From Carallia brachiata (lineage: Eukaryota > Streptophyta > Magnoliopsida > Malpighiales > Rhizophoraceae), in assembly GCA_021464245.1 (NCBI GenBank), contig JADCRB010000013.1, positions 10,036,095 through 10,100,094 on the forward strand: 64,000 bases of DNA, written 5' to 3'. Made by a program: the position numbers and the translations under genes. Positions 36,123 to 50,167 of the stretch are shown one piece after another; within the stretch, counting starts at the first letter, position 1, and every line of letters begins with the position of its first letter. The notes beneath the pieces were generated by a model. It was not told the origin of the DNA and made no database searches. It worked only from the letters and a program-made list of their open reading frames with translations.

Positions 36123-36901
36123 TCAATTGAAAAGAAATTGAAAAACAGTCCCAACCTCGTTCCAGTTATAGCCGAAATATTCAAGCTGTGGTGCAAAAAT
36201 TTGAAATTTCCAATTTGGGAATATGACCATTGTGAGATAATCGTCAATTTTATCAATTGAGAAGCTGAAATCTTGAACAGCCTGTCCCTCACTGTGCAAA
36301 CTGTGCAATGTACCAAACTCAAATTCTTCAAATTGTGACAAGCAGCAAAAACATCGAAATCGTCCCCGGAATCGCAAAAACCGCAGTTGTATAGGCACAG
36401 AGTGGTGATTCCAGAGTAGGGAAACGATTCCCGGAAATAGAATCCACCAAGCTCTAGCGTATTCAAGGCCTTGTAAGGCATGCTTTTGAGCAGGAATCTA
36501 CGGCGTTTACGAGGGATCTTCATGATCAGATGCTCCACGCTATGAGCAACTGCGTATCTGACAATCCTATCTACCAAACTTCCATCGTAGCTCCGGCTGT
36601 CATAACGGAGTTTGGTTATAATACAGTTGTTGACCCGGTGCTGGCAGCGGCTGCGGGGGCGGCAACGCAAGACAGAGGATAGGAATTTCTTGAAGGATGG
36701 TAAATTGGCGAAGGACTTGCTATCAAAGCTAAGTTCATGAACATGTTTCCAATAGAACATCCAATCCTTGGAAAGAACTGAGCATTGAACTGCATGTTTG
36801 GTGTCCAGGAAAGATAGGATGTGTCGAATTATGTCGTCCGGCAAATTGCTCAGTCTATCCTCTGATATTATCCTAGGTCTTTTCTTCTCTGCCTCCTCCA
36901 T
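36123..36901 (-). CDS. F-box/LRR protein, frameshifted and apparently short
   Basis: From the ATG at 36899-36901 the protein starts MEEAEKKRPRIISEDRLSNL, with an F-box over about residues 14-58 (DRLSNLPDDIIRHILSFLDTK in outline, then CSVLSKDW). LRR-like segments follow (VEHLIMKIPRK, LNTLELGGF, ITTLCLYNCGF, NLKNLSLVHC), and then the FKISASQLIKLTI block typical of this family. At 36195-36199 a run of A (T in the sense strand) looks one base short. Past it the neighbouring frame gives APQLEYFGYNW, as family members do, and then stops at 36123-36125. A normal relative would continue for another 150 residues or more through an intron, so the gene is truncated or its second exon is not recognisable. 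It lies head to head with the gene at 39269. Confidence 0.7.
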
Positions 36902-39268
36902 TGTTTTCTTTCATATATGGGAGAGAGAAAGAAACAATATTAAGCACACAACCAATAAAATAGAATATTATCGGGTACTTCTAATACAATTAGTTGAGAT
37001 CCACCGTGAAGATTTCTCTTGGTCCTGTGTTAGAGATTTTATGGTAATGTGTTTGAGAGGAAAAGAGTGCACTCTTAGTTCCATCAAATAGAATTCCCAA
37101 AACCTAATAATACTAAGAAAAGAAGAGAGGGGAAGAAAGTAGTTGAATGTAGTGAAGAAGTTGCATGCTTAAAGGGAAAGAAAAAAACAAGTTGGATGAA
37201 ACAAGGAAAAGTATACGGACCTGGGAGGTTTGATGACCAAATAGAAGTACAATTTGCCACAAAATCCAATTAAGTTCACACCTTCAGTTTGATGTTACAA
37301 ATATTGTACTTTCTTTGTCCTAGCCCCAATACATCGATAACATTATAGAGATAGTAGTTTAATTGTAATTTGATACGTTTTTTTAGTTGACTTAAGTTCA
37401 ATTTCTTCGCTTGTGCTTCTCTCCAATTAAAAAGAGATTTAAGTATAAGAATAGTGTTGAATTTCAAATTTGTTAACACTTTAGTTAGATTTAGGGAAAA
37501 CTCATTCGAATTCAACAATACTCAGGTAGTAAGTTCTCCTATTGAAAGTTAAATAGAAATGTTAACGGTAACTTATACAATGATCAACATACCTATAATA
37601 CATTATTTATTTATTAAAAAAAATTCATTAATTTTGCACCTCTATGATTAAGTATAAGCACGTAACCAAAAGAAAAAAAAAAGAATATTATCTCTTGCTT
37701 CTAATACAATTCAGTGTTATAAGATTTGGACCGTACTGGCTGATTTTACTGGTTGAATTGGGGACCGCTTAGGTTTTCCATTTGTTTCGTGGCCGATTTT
37801 TTTGCATGTAATCGGACAGGGTCAACAACCGATCAAAACATGAAAAAAAAAAAAACAAAAAAAAAAAAGGTCCGGTCGAATGGGTGCAATTTAACCCTCA
37901 ATTATTAGAAATTTTATGTTGGTGTCAAAGTTTATTTAACTTACAATTAAGACTTAAGTTTAATTAAATTTTTAATTTAATTGTAAATTTGATCTAAATT
38001 TTTAATTTAATCATTAAAACTAAAAAACTAATATCCAATGAAATATTTTATAAATCTTTTGTTAAAAACTTTTAAATTTAACTATTAAACATTATTTTTA
38101 TGATAATATATATATTTTTCACAATTCAACGAAGCTAGAATTTGAAGCCTAGCAGACTGGTAGGCATGACGGTGAGGGGGAGTAATGAGAAATCTAGAAA
38201 GAGTGCAAAATACAGGCTGATGAATAGAACAGGGTACTAACTACAGTTTTATTAGGAACAAATGATAGATATGTTTATTCAACGTTCCTGTTGCGTTTAA
38301 CTAGCAGTTATTAGTTATAATATGTTTTTTGAATTTTTTTCCAACAAAAATTGAATTGTGTTCCTATCTAAAATTATTTTCCTTAGGCCTTGAGTCCGAA
38401 GCTGATGGCAATGATTTATTCATAAGGTCAACAATTACTTGATTCTGAACATTAATTTAAATGGTTACTAATCTTATTGGTCAAAAATATTATTAAGAGT
38501 TCGATTCTCATTAGGCTCGTTCTCCCCTTTATTCAGTTTAAATCAAGGATTCTACCAAAGCTTGAGGATCTCGTTGCTATTTGTTCTTTTCAGTTCCCAG
38601 TATAACCCAAGCGACTTGGGTCATTTTCAAAGGTCTCCAAGTACCCTCGTTGCAGGTGGATTTAATGCTATTGCCTGTCTTAGTGTCTTGGCTTCCTGTT
38701 GGAAGGCCGCGCGTGATGTTTGTTAGTAATTATCGTTGCCAACGATGATGAGCAACAAGTCAACAACGGCATGTTTAAGATGACTATTTAACGATTTTCT
38801 TTCTTATTTGCATGATTTAAGGTGAAGAGCCTAATGGGATCTTTATCTTTTTTTAGTTCGACCATCAATTTGACTTGTTTCCTTGAACAATGATATTTGA
38901 TGGGATGATTTACATTTAAATTTAAAAGTCAGAGTAATAAGATAAAGGTAACAATTTCGAATAAGGAAGATTTGAAATCGGGGATTGTATGCTATGCTGG
39001 TTCCAATTCTGTATGCTTATAATAACTTTGACGTTTAAACCACTAGACCATAACATTCGATAACATTCGGTAATGCAGTAAAGAAGCAGGGGGAGGTAGT
39101 GACACAATTAGTATAGGTGCATATATATTGCCATTATTCTGTTTTTCTTTTCTGCCGATTTCAAACTAGATTTTTTGTTTTTTATTTTTCATTTTTCATT
39201 TTTCATTATTTCTTTTAATTTTGTGGTTCATTGAAACCAGAATTTGAAGCCTGGAAGACCCGGTTGGC
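36902..39268. other. divergent intergenic region between two F-box/LRR genes
   Basis: It is AT-rich with A runs near 37670 and 37845. A MITE-like end lies near 37713 and a duplicated fragment of the next gene's start at 38131-38222. No other coding signal was seen. Confidence 0.5.
38131..38222 (+). pseudogene. duplicated 5' fragment of the F-box/LRR gene at 39269
   Basis: The 90 bases around the ATG at 38166 match the leader and first codons of the gene 1.1 kb downstream: both have AGAATTTGAAGCCT before GGCATGACGGTGAGGG, and the encoded start MTVR, then S/A-R-x-S-x-K-x-RL, agrees. The similarity ends at the RL residues; the fragment then reads MNRTGY and stops. It is a truncated tandem duplication. 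Confidence 0.7.
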
Positions 39269-40409
39269 ATGACGGTGAGGGAGAATAATTGGAAAGCTAG
39301 AAACAGTGTAAAAGACAGGCTGAGCAATTTACCAGACAAGGTTCTCCTACAAATCTTGGCCAATATTGATACAAAACTTGCAGTCCAAACCTCTGTCCTC
39401 TCCAAGAGATGGCAAAACCTGTGGCATTCTCTTCCCTGCCTGCACTTGGACTCTGCATCCTTTCTCCGATTAAACTCCTTAAAAAAGTTTGTGAATAGAG
39501 TATTCGAGAAACGCCGTGGTGATTTATCCACCTTGGAGGGGATCTACTTTTCCAGGCGAAGAAAGAAGAGACCAGCAATGGCTTGGGATGAGGATCTCAC
39601 AAATAAGGTTGTCAGTCATGCATTATTGAAGAATGTTAGTCGTGTAACTGTTGATCTAGATGGCAAGTCTGAGTTGTATTGCATTCCTGACAAATTTTGG
39701 AAGTGCATGTCCTTGAAACAGTAGTCCTCAGAAATTGTTCTCTGCCTAAATCTTTTGCTCCCACAGCATTGACAACATTGGAACTTGATGAATGCACTTT
39801 TCCTTATAATGTAGAATGTCTTGACCATTTTGCTAGCTGCTCCTATTTGAATGAATTGCGCCCATAGACTTGCTGTTTGTTGGGGCTAGAATTTTTTAAA
39901 ATTTCTGGCCTGCAAATGTTGAAGCTGACCGCAAGACGGACGCATAATAAAGGGCAAAGATTACTGGTAGAAATTTCTACACCAAAGCTCGAATATCTCA
40001 AATACAGTCATTCGACAACGGTGGATTTCTCTCCAGTTAATTTCCCTTCTCTAGAACGTGCTGATGTTAATGGACATGTTTGGGGTCAAAAACAACGACC
40101 ATCAGTTTACTTTCATAGTTTGTTCAGATTGTTCCAAGGGTTTCGAAATGTGCAACTTCTTGTTTTAGACTCTGATATTATTCAGGTACGCATGACTACA
40201 TTGATACCCCTTTTCCATATTCATGGCTACTTAAACTGCATTAGAAAATATTCATGGCTACTTAAACTGCATTAGAAATTCAAGTGACTTGATTAAAAAA
40301 AAAAAAAAAAGAAAAGGAATTGGATTGTAGCTGTATGTATGTGGCCAACTTGGTAAAGTATTGCAGCTTTGTTTCACATTGAAACTTTCCCATTTCCAGA
40401 AGAAATCTT

Positions 40410-40951
40410 TGTTAAAGCTCTTCAGCATTGATGTTTTTGGAGCTGTTTCAGATTGGTCTTGAACATTTTAAAGCTTGAAGTGTATTCCTCTTGTTGCTGC
40501 AGCAGCTATGACAGTTGGAGAGTATTCAAGTTTATGTTCAATACTAATCTTGTTAATTAGCTCATTTTGTTGTATTCAATTAACTTAGTCATATTGTAAA
40601 TGAGGTATGGAACACCTCATGGTTGTATTGACTTTATAAACAAGTAATCATAGTAGTTGGTATTTGAGATTACTTGTTTCTTATTCTTTTGTACTATGAG
40701 CATGGCTGCATGTACCAGAGTATGGGCTTCTATGACTTGTACTTTAATCTTGTAAGATTTGTAAGCTTTATATCTTAAGCAATACAATCTTCTGCAGTAG
40801 CTTTTTATGCAATTCGTTCCCTCTCTTCTGCTTCTTCTTGTCTTTCTCTTTCTTATTTACTCTGCTCTAAGAGGCTCATCAACCTTTAAAAGGTTTCTGT
40901 CCTGCTGTTTTTATTAAGATGCTGGCTGTCTTTCTTTAATAGCAGCCTTCA
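40410..40951 (+). repeat. 5' LTR of the copia element
   Basis: It begins TGTTAAAGCTC and ends GCAGCCTTCA. A TATAAA at 40635-40640 is the likely promoter, which puts the transcription start about 30 bases on. It differs from the 3' LTR only at 40688, 40698, 40699, 40712, 40717 and 40719. Confidence 0.95.
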
Positions 40952-40954
40952 AAA

Positions 40955-40966
40955 TGGTATCAGAGC
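40955..40966 (+). other. primer binding site (initiator tRNA-Met type)
   Basis: TGGTATCAGAGC lies three bases after the 5' LTR and matches the usual plant copia primer site complementary to the 3' end of tRNA-Met. Confidence 0.92.
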
Positions 40967-41099
40967 ACTTTAATGATCTTAGAGTGATCTGTGGTGTGTG
41001 AAAATCAGAGTGAAATTTGAGAGATTGAGAGAAAACACTTGGGAAAACACTTGGGATTGAGCTCTCACTGTACTGGTGTGAGAAATTTCTGAAATTTCA

Positions 41100-44000
41100 A
41101 TGGCTTCAACCAACTTCTCTCCTACTCCTCCACCAAAATTCTCTGGGGAGAATTATCTGCAATGGTCTATTATGATGAAAACATATCTGAAAGCATTTGA
41201 CTTGTGGGATGTAACAGAGATTGGAGGTGAGCTTCCAACTTTGCCAACAAATCCTACTATTGCCAGCCAACATGAAGAACTACAGTGAACAGATGTCAAA
41301 GCATTTCAAGGCTTTGTCATGTATTCAATCTGCAGTCTCTGAGGTAATTTTTATTAGGATTATGGCATGTGAAACTCCCAAAGCAGCTTGGGATAGGATT
41401 AAAGAGGAGTATGGTGGTACTGTGAAGTCTAGGAATATGCAAATTCTCAATCTTAGAAGAGAATTTGAAATGCTGAAAATGAAAGATTCAGAATCTATCA
41501 AAGAGTATAGTGATAGAGTTATGAAAGTGGTGAACCAAATAAGAGTACTTGGAGAGGATCTATCAGAGAGAAGAATTGTGGAAAAGGTTCTTGTTACAAT
41601 ACCTGAGAAGTTTGAATCAAAGATAGCAGCTTTGGAAGAAGTAAAAGATATGTCTCAGATCAGCTTTTCTGAACTTATGAGCACACTTCAAGCACAAGAA
41701 CAAAGGAGAATGATCAGGCTAGGAGTAGTAACTGATCCTTCCAAACCTGGAACTTCCATAGAAGGTGCTTTGTTTGCTTCAATGAAAGGTAAAAATCAGT
41801 TTAAAAGGCCACAAGCTGACAGAGAAGATAGAAGGAGTGCAGAAGGTGTAATTGCTGCTGGAAAAAAGACTTATGAGCCATGTGAATACTGCAATAGACC
41901 AACTCACTTGCCAAAAAACTGTTGGAGAAGGCCTGATGCAGTATGTACCTTTTGTAATAAGAAGGGACATGTTGAGAAAGTTTGTAAAAGCAAGAGAAAG
42001 CAGCAAAGGCAGCAGAGAAAGCAAAAGGCTCAGATTGCAATTAGTGATGTTCAAAACCAAGAGGAGGAGCTATTTATGGCTACATGTGAGTCAACAAACC
42101 TTGACATGCAGATGTGGCTCATTGACAGTGGTTGCACACATCACATGACCTCAAACTCAGCAGCATTCAAAGTGCTTGACAGGTCTTTCAATTCAGATGT
42201 CAGAATTGGCAATGGAGTTCTTCTCAAGGCTCAAGGCAAAGGAACAGTTGTTGTAAACACTTATTCAGGTACTAAACAGATTCATGATGTGCTTTTGGTA
42301 CCTGAAATTGAACAAAGTCTTTTAAGTGTTGGACAACTCCTTGAAAAGAATTACTCTTTGTTGTTTAAAGATAATTCTTGTACTATAGTTGATCCTGTTG
42401 GTACTGAACTTGTATCTGTTGAAATGAAAAGAAAAAGTTTTTTTTGAGCCTGCTAAACTCTGTAATTCTGCACTTCCTGCAATAATGATGAGACAACTTT
42501 ATGGCATAAGAGATGGGGACACTATCACTATGCTGGATTATTAAACATGCAGAAGAAGAAGCTGGTATCTGATATGCCTGAAATTTTAGAAAGCTCAGGT
42601 GTTTGTGATGTATGTCTAAAGGGCAAACAAACCAGAATGCCTTTCAATGCAAATCAAGCTTGGAGAGCCAAAGAAAAGTTACAGTTGGTTCATACAGATG
42701 TATGTGGACCGATGAACACTGAATCTTTGATAGGAAGCAAGTATTTCTTGTTGTTTGTTGATGACTTTTCCAGGTTTTGCTGGGTTTATTTTCTGAAGCA
42801 TAAGTCAGAAGTTGCTGATCAATTTCAGAAGTTCAAACAGTTAATAGAAAATCAGTCAAACAGCAAAATCAAAGTACTCAGGTCAGACAATGGGACTGAA
42901 TACACTTCAGCTTCATTCACTCAAATTTGCACTAATGCTGGCATTCAGCATCAATTCTCCTCACCTTACACACCACAACAGAATGGTGTGAGTGAGAGAA
43001 AAAATAGAACTGTGGTTGAAATGACCAGATGTTTGCTGCTGGAAAGAAATATGCCAAACAAGTTCTGGGCTGAAAGTGTGCATACTGCTGTATACTTACT
43101 TAACAGGTTGCCAACCAAAGCAATTAAAGGAAAAACTCCTTATGAAGCCTGGTATGGAGTGAAGCCTGTTGTAAGTCATCTCAGAATATTTGGGTGTGTA
43201 TGTTACTGCTTGGTGCCAGACAACAAAAGAAGAAAGCTTGATCCAAAAGCTGAAGAAGCAGTGTTTGTTGGTTACAGTCTCACTTCCAAGGCTTATAGAG
43301 TCTATCATGTGAAGTCAGGAAAGATTCTAATAAGCAGGGAAGTAAAGTTTGATGAAGATAGAGCATGGGACTGGAGCAAGACTGATGAGAATCAGCATGA
43401 AGATATTGCAGGTGAGTTATATCAGCCTGCTGAAATTGATAATGAGATTAATTCAGAGGATGAAAATGATGAAACACTATGCAGTAGAGGTTCCAGACCA
43501 CTCTCTGAGATCTATGAAAGGAGTAATGTAGCTGTTTTGGAGCCAGCTAGCTATGATGAAGCCTCTCAAGCTCCTGAATGGAAGCATGCAATGGAGGAGG
43601 AGATAAAGTCCATTGAAAGAAATGAGACATGGACACTTGTTCACAAGCCAGTTGACAAGAATGTCATTGGAGTAAAATGGGTCTTCAGGACTAAGTTAAA
43701 CTCAGATGGGACTGTGAATAGGCACAAAGCTAGATTGGTAGCTAAGGGCTATGCACAGAAGTTTGGTGTGGATTTTTCTGAAACATTTGCACCAGTTGCA
43801 AGGTTGGATACAATCAAGCTCCTATTAGCTCTTTCAGCACAAAAAGCATGGCCAGTATATCAGCTGGATGTCAAATCAGCCTTCCTCAATGGTGTGCTAG
43901 AGGAAGAAATCTTCATTGAACAACCAGAGGGATTTCAGAAAAAAGGAGCAGAAGGGAAGGTGTATCAGCTGAGAAAAGCTCTATATGGCCTTAAACAGGC

Positions 44001-45081
44001 TCCTAGAGCTTGGTTCAGCAGAATCAATAGCTATTTAATTCAGCTGGGGTTTATCAAAAGTGAAAATGAAGCTACATTGTTCATTAAAATTGACAACAGT
44101 GAATTGCTCATTGTTTCCTTGTATGTAGATGACTTATTGGTTGTTGGAAGTTGCTGCAAATTGGTCAAAAGTTTCAAAGAAGATATGAAAAAAGTCTTTG
44201 ACATGACAGATTTAGGCAAAATGGCATTTTTCCTTGGCTTACAAGTTCAACAGACCAATGAAGGAGTGTTTATTAATCAAGAGAGGTATGCAAGAGAAGT
44301 TCTGAAAAAGTTTAAGATGGACACTTGCAAATCCATGCCCACTCCAATGATGGTAAATAGCAAGCTAAGCAAGGATGATGATGCAGAAAAGACAAATGAG
44401 AATGTGTATAGAAGTCTCATTGGATGCTTGTTATATCTTACAGCTTCAAGACCTGATCTCATGCATTCTGTTAGTGTGCTATCCAGGTTTATGCATGCTC
44501 CAAGCAAGCATCATTTCAAAGCAGCTAAGAGAATTTTGAGGTATGTTAAAGGTACAATTGGACTTGGAGTGCTGTTCAAAAGGACTGAAGATGCTAGATT
44601 GATTGGTTTTACAGACAGTGACTGGGCTGGTTCAGAGGACATGAAGAGTACTTCTGGATATATGTTCAGCTATGGTTCAGGTGTGTTTTGCTGGAATACA
44701 AAAAAGCAGACTATTGTGGCACAATCAACAGCTGAGGCTGAATATGTTGCTGCAACCTCAGCTGTTAATCAAGCCATTTGGCTCAGGAACTTGCTTGTGG
44801 ATTTGAAACAGAAACAAGCAGAAGCAACACTGATATACTGTGACAGTCAGTCTGCAATTGCAATATCAAGGAACCCAATCAATCATGGAAGGACAAAGCA
44901 CTTCAAAATAAGACTTCAATATTTGAGAGAAGCTCAAGAGGATGGAAGCATCAAACTGGTCTATTGTTCCTCTGAAAACCAGCTTGCTGATATACTTACA
45001 AAGGCTTTGCCAAAAGTCAGATTTGAGTTTCTAAGATCAAAATTGGGCATGCAAATGTTCAATACCAAGGAGGAGTGTTAA
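41100..45081 (+). pseudogene. copia Gag-Pol polyprotein, three frameshifts
   Basis: Gag starts MASTNFSPTPPPKFSGENY with the usual FSGENYLQWS block. Two CCHC zinc knuckles follow (CEYCNRPTHLPKNC at 41881, CTFCNKKGHVEKVC at 41944). The protease has IDSGCTHHMT at about 42121. Integrase has the H-H-C-C region (WHKRWGH, CDVCLKG) and the D-D-E core in HTDVCG, RSDNGTEY and NGVSERKNRT. Reverse transcriptase carries YQLDVKSAFLNG and the catalytic YVDD at about 44127; RNase H has FTDSDWAG and AEAEY. The stop codon TAA (45079-45081) lies inside the first bases of the 3' LTR. Breaks: near 41285 (premature TGA), in the T8 run at 42438-42445, and near 42488. From 42547 to the end the frame is open, so the enzyme half is intact. 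The product would copy and insert the element. Confidence 0.93.
45067..45075 (+). other. polypurine tract of the copia element
   Basis: AAGGAGGAG directly precedes the 3' LTR and would prime plus-strand synthesis. It also codes the last residues of Pol. Confidence 0.8.
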
Positions 45082-45617
45082 AGCTCTTCAGCATTGATGT
45101 TTTTGGAGCTGTTTCAGATTGGTCTTGAACATTTTAAAGCTTGAAGTGTATTCCTCTTGTTGCTGCAGCAGCTATGACAGTTGGAGAGTATTCAAGTTTA
45201 TGTTCAATACTAATCTTGTTAATTAGCTCATTTTGTTGTATTCAATTAACTTAGTCATATTGTAAATGAGGTATGGAACACCTCATGGTTGTATTGACTT
45301 TATAAACAAGTAATCATAGTAGTTGGTATTTGAGATTACTTGTTTCTTATTCTCTTGTACTATAGGCATGGCTGCATATACCTGGGTATGGGCTTCTATG
45401 ACTTGTACTTTAATCTTGTAAGATTTGTAAGCTTTATATCTTAAGCAATACAATCTTCTGCAGTAGCTTTTTATGCAATTCGTTCCCTCTCTTCTGCTTC
45501 TTCTTGTCTTTCTCTTTCTTATTTACTCTGCTCTAAGAGGCTCATCAACCTTTAAAAGGTTTCTGTCCTGCTGTTTTTATTAAGATGCTGGCTGTCTTTC
45601 TTTAATAGCAGCCTTCA
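45076..45617 (+). repeat. 3' LTR of the copia element
   Basis: It is 542 bp, the same length as the 5' LTR, starts TGTTAAAGCTC and ends GCAGCCTTCA, and is followed by the second copy of ATCTT. Confidence 0.95.
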
Positions 45618-46013
45618 ATCTTTTCCAAGATTTATATTTCATAGTCTTCTGTTGTAAGTTATCTGGCCAGAAAAATGTATACTTGCTGTAATTAGATCTC
45701 TGACCATTAAAATACTGATACAGTTCTTCATATCCATGTCTTTATCTCACCGGCAATCTTACGTGTTATTAATGGACTCTATAGTGGAAAAGTTAGAGGC
45801 TTTGCTTTTCTCTGTGACTAACTTTTGATCTTTTTTAGGATTTAGCAGCTGCTTCTGGTTTGTTAAATCAACGTTCTCCACTTCGTAACTTGAAATCCTT
45901 AAAGCTATGTTTTTTATGACGAGTCCTTCGTGATTCCTTCTAGTAGAGTGATGCCTTATTTTCTATGTTTCTCTCCTTGTCCAAAAGTAGAACTCAAATT
46001 CATCAAAGTATGA

Positions 46014-50167
<4,154 letters not shown>

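Larger units (their letters stand above)
40410..45617 (+). mobile_element. complete, young Ty1/copia retrotransposon
   Basis: It has two 542-bp LTRs, a tRNA-Met-type primer binding site, one gag-pol reading unit, and a 5-bp target duplication ATCTT at 40405-40409 and 45618-45622. The LTRs differ at six positions only, so insertion was recent. It sits in sense orientation in the intron of an F-box/LRR gene. The gag-pol unit is broken by three frameshifts, so this copy would need help to move. Confidence 0.95.
39269..46013 (+). pseudogene. F-box/LRR gene split by an intronic copia element and broken by frameshifts
   Basis: Exon 1 is 39269-40185. It starts MTVRENNWKARNSVKDRLSN and has an F-box at about residues 15-58 (LPDKVLLQILANIDTK, SVLSKRWQNLWHSL). 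Near 39711 one base is missing, and the reading moves to the frame giving TVVLRNCSLPKSF and LTTLELDECTF. An in-frame TAG follows at 39865-39867. After that LEFFKISGLQMLKLT and VEISTPKLEYLKYSH are family-typical up to the donor at 40186. Exon 2 starts at 45839 (DLAAASGLLNQRSPLRNLKS), in phase, but stops after 27 codons. Another frame then continues (PSSRVMPYFL, CPKVELKFIK) to the TGA at 46011-46013. The intron contains a complete copia element of 5.2 kb. Several breaks argue for a true pseudogene, though sequence error may add to it. Confidence 0.75.

Noticed and set aside
43096..44507. Minus-strand and alternative-frame open frames within copia pol
   Set aside because: They are shadows of the long, clearly conserved pol frame.
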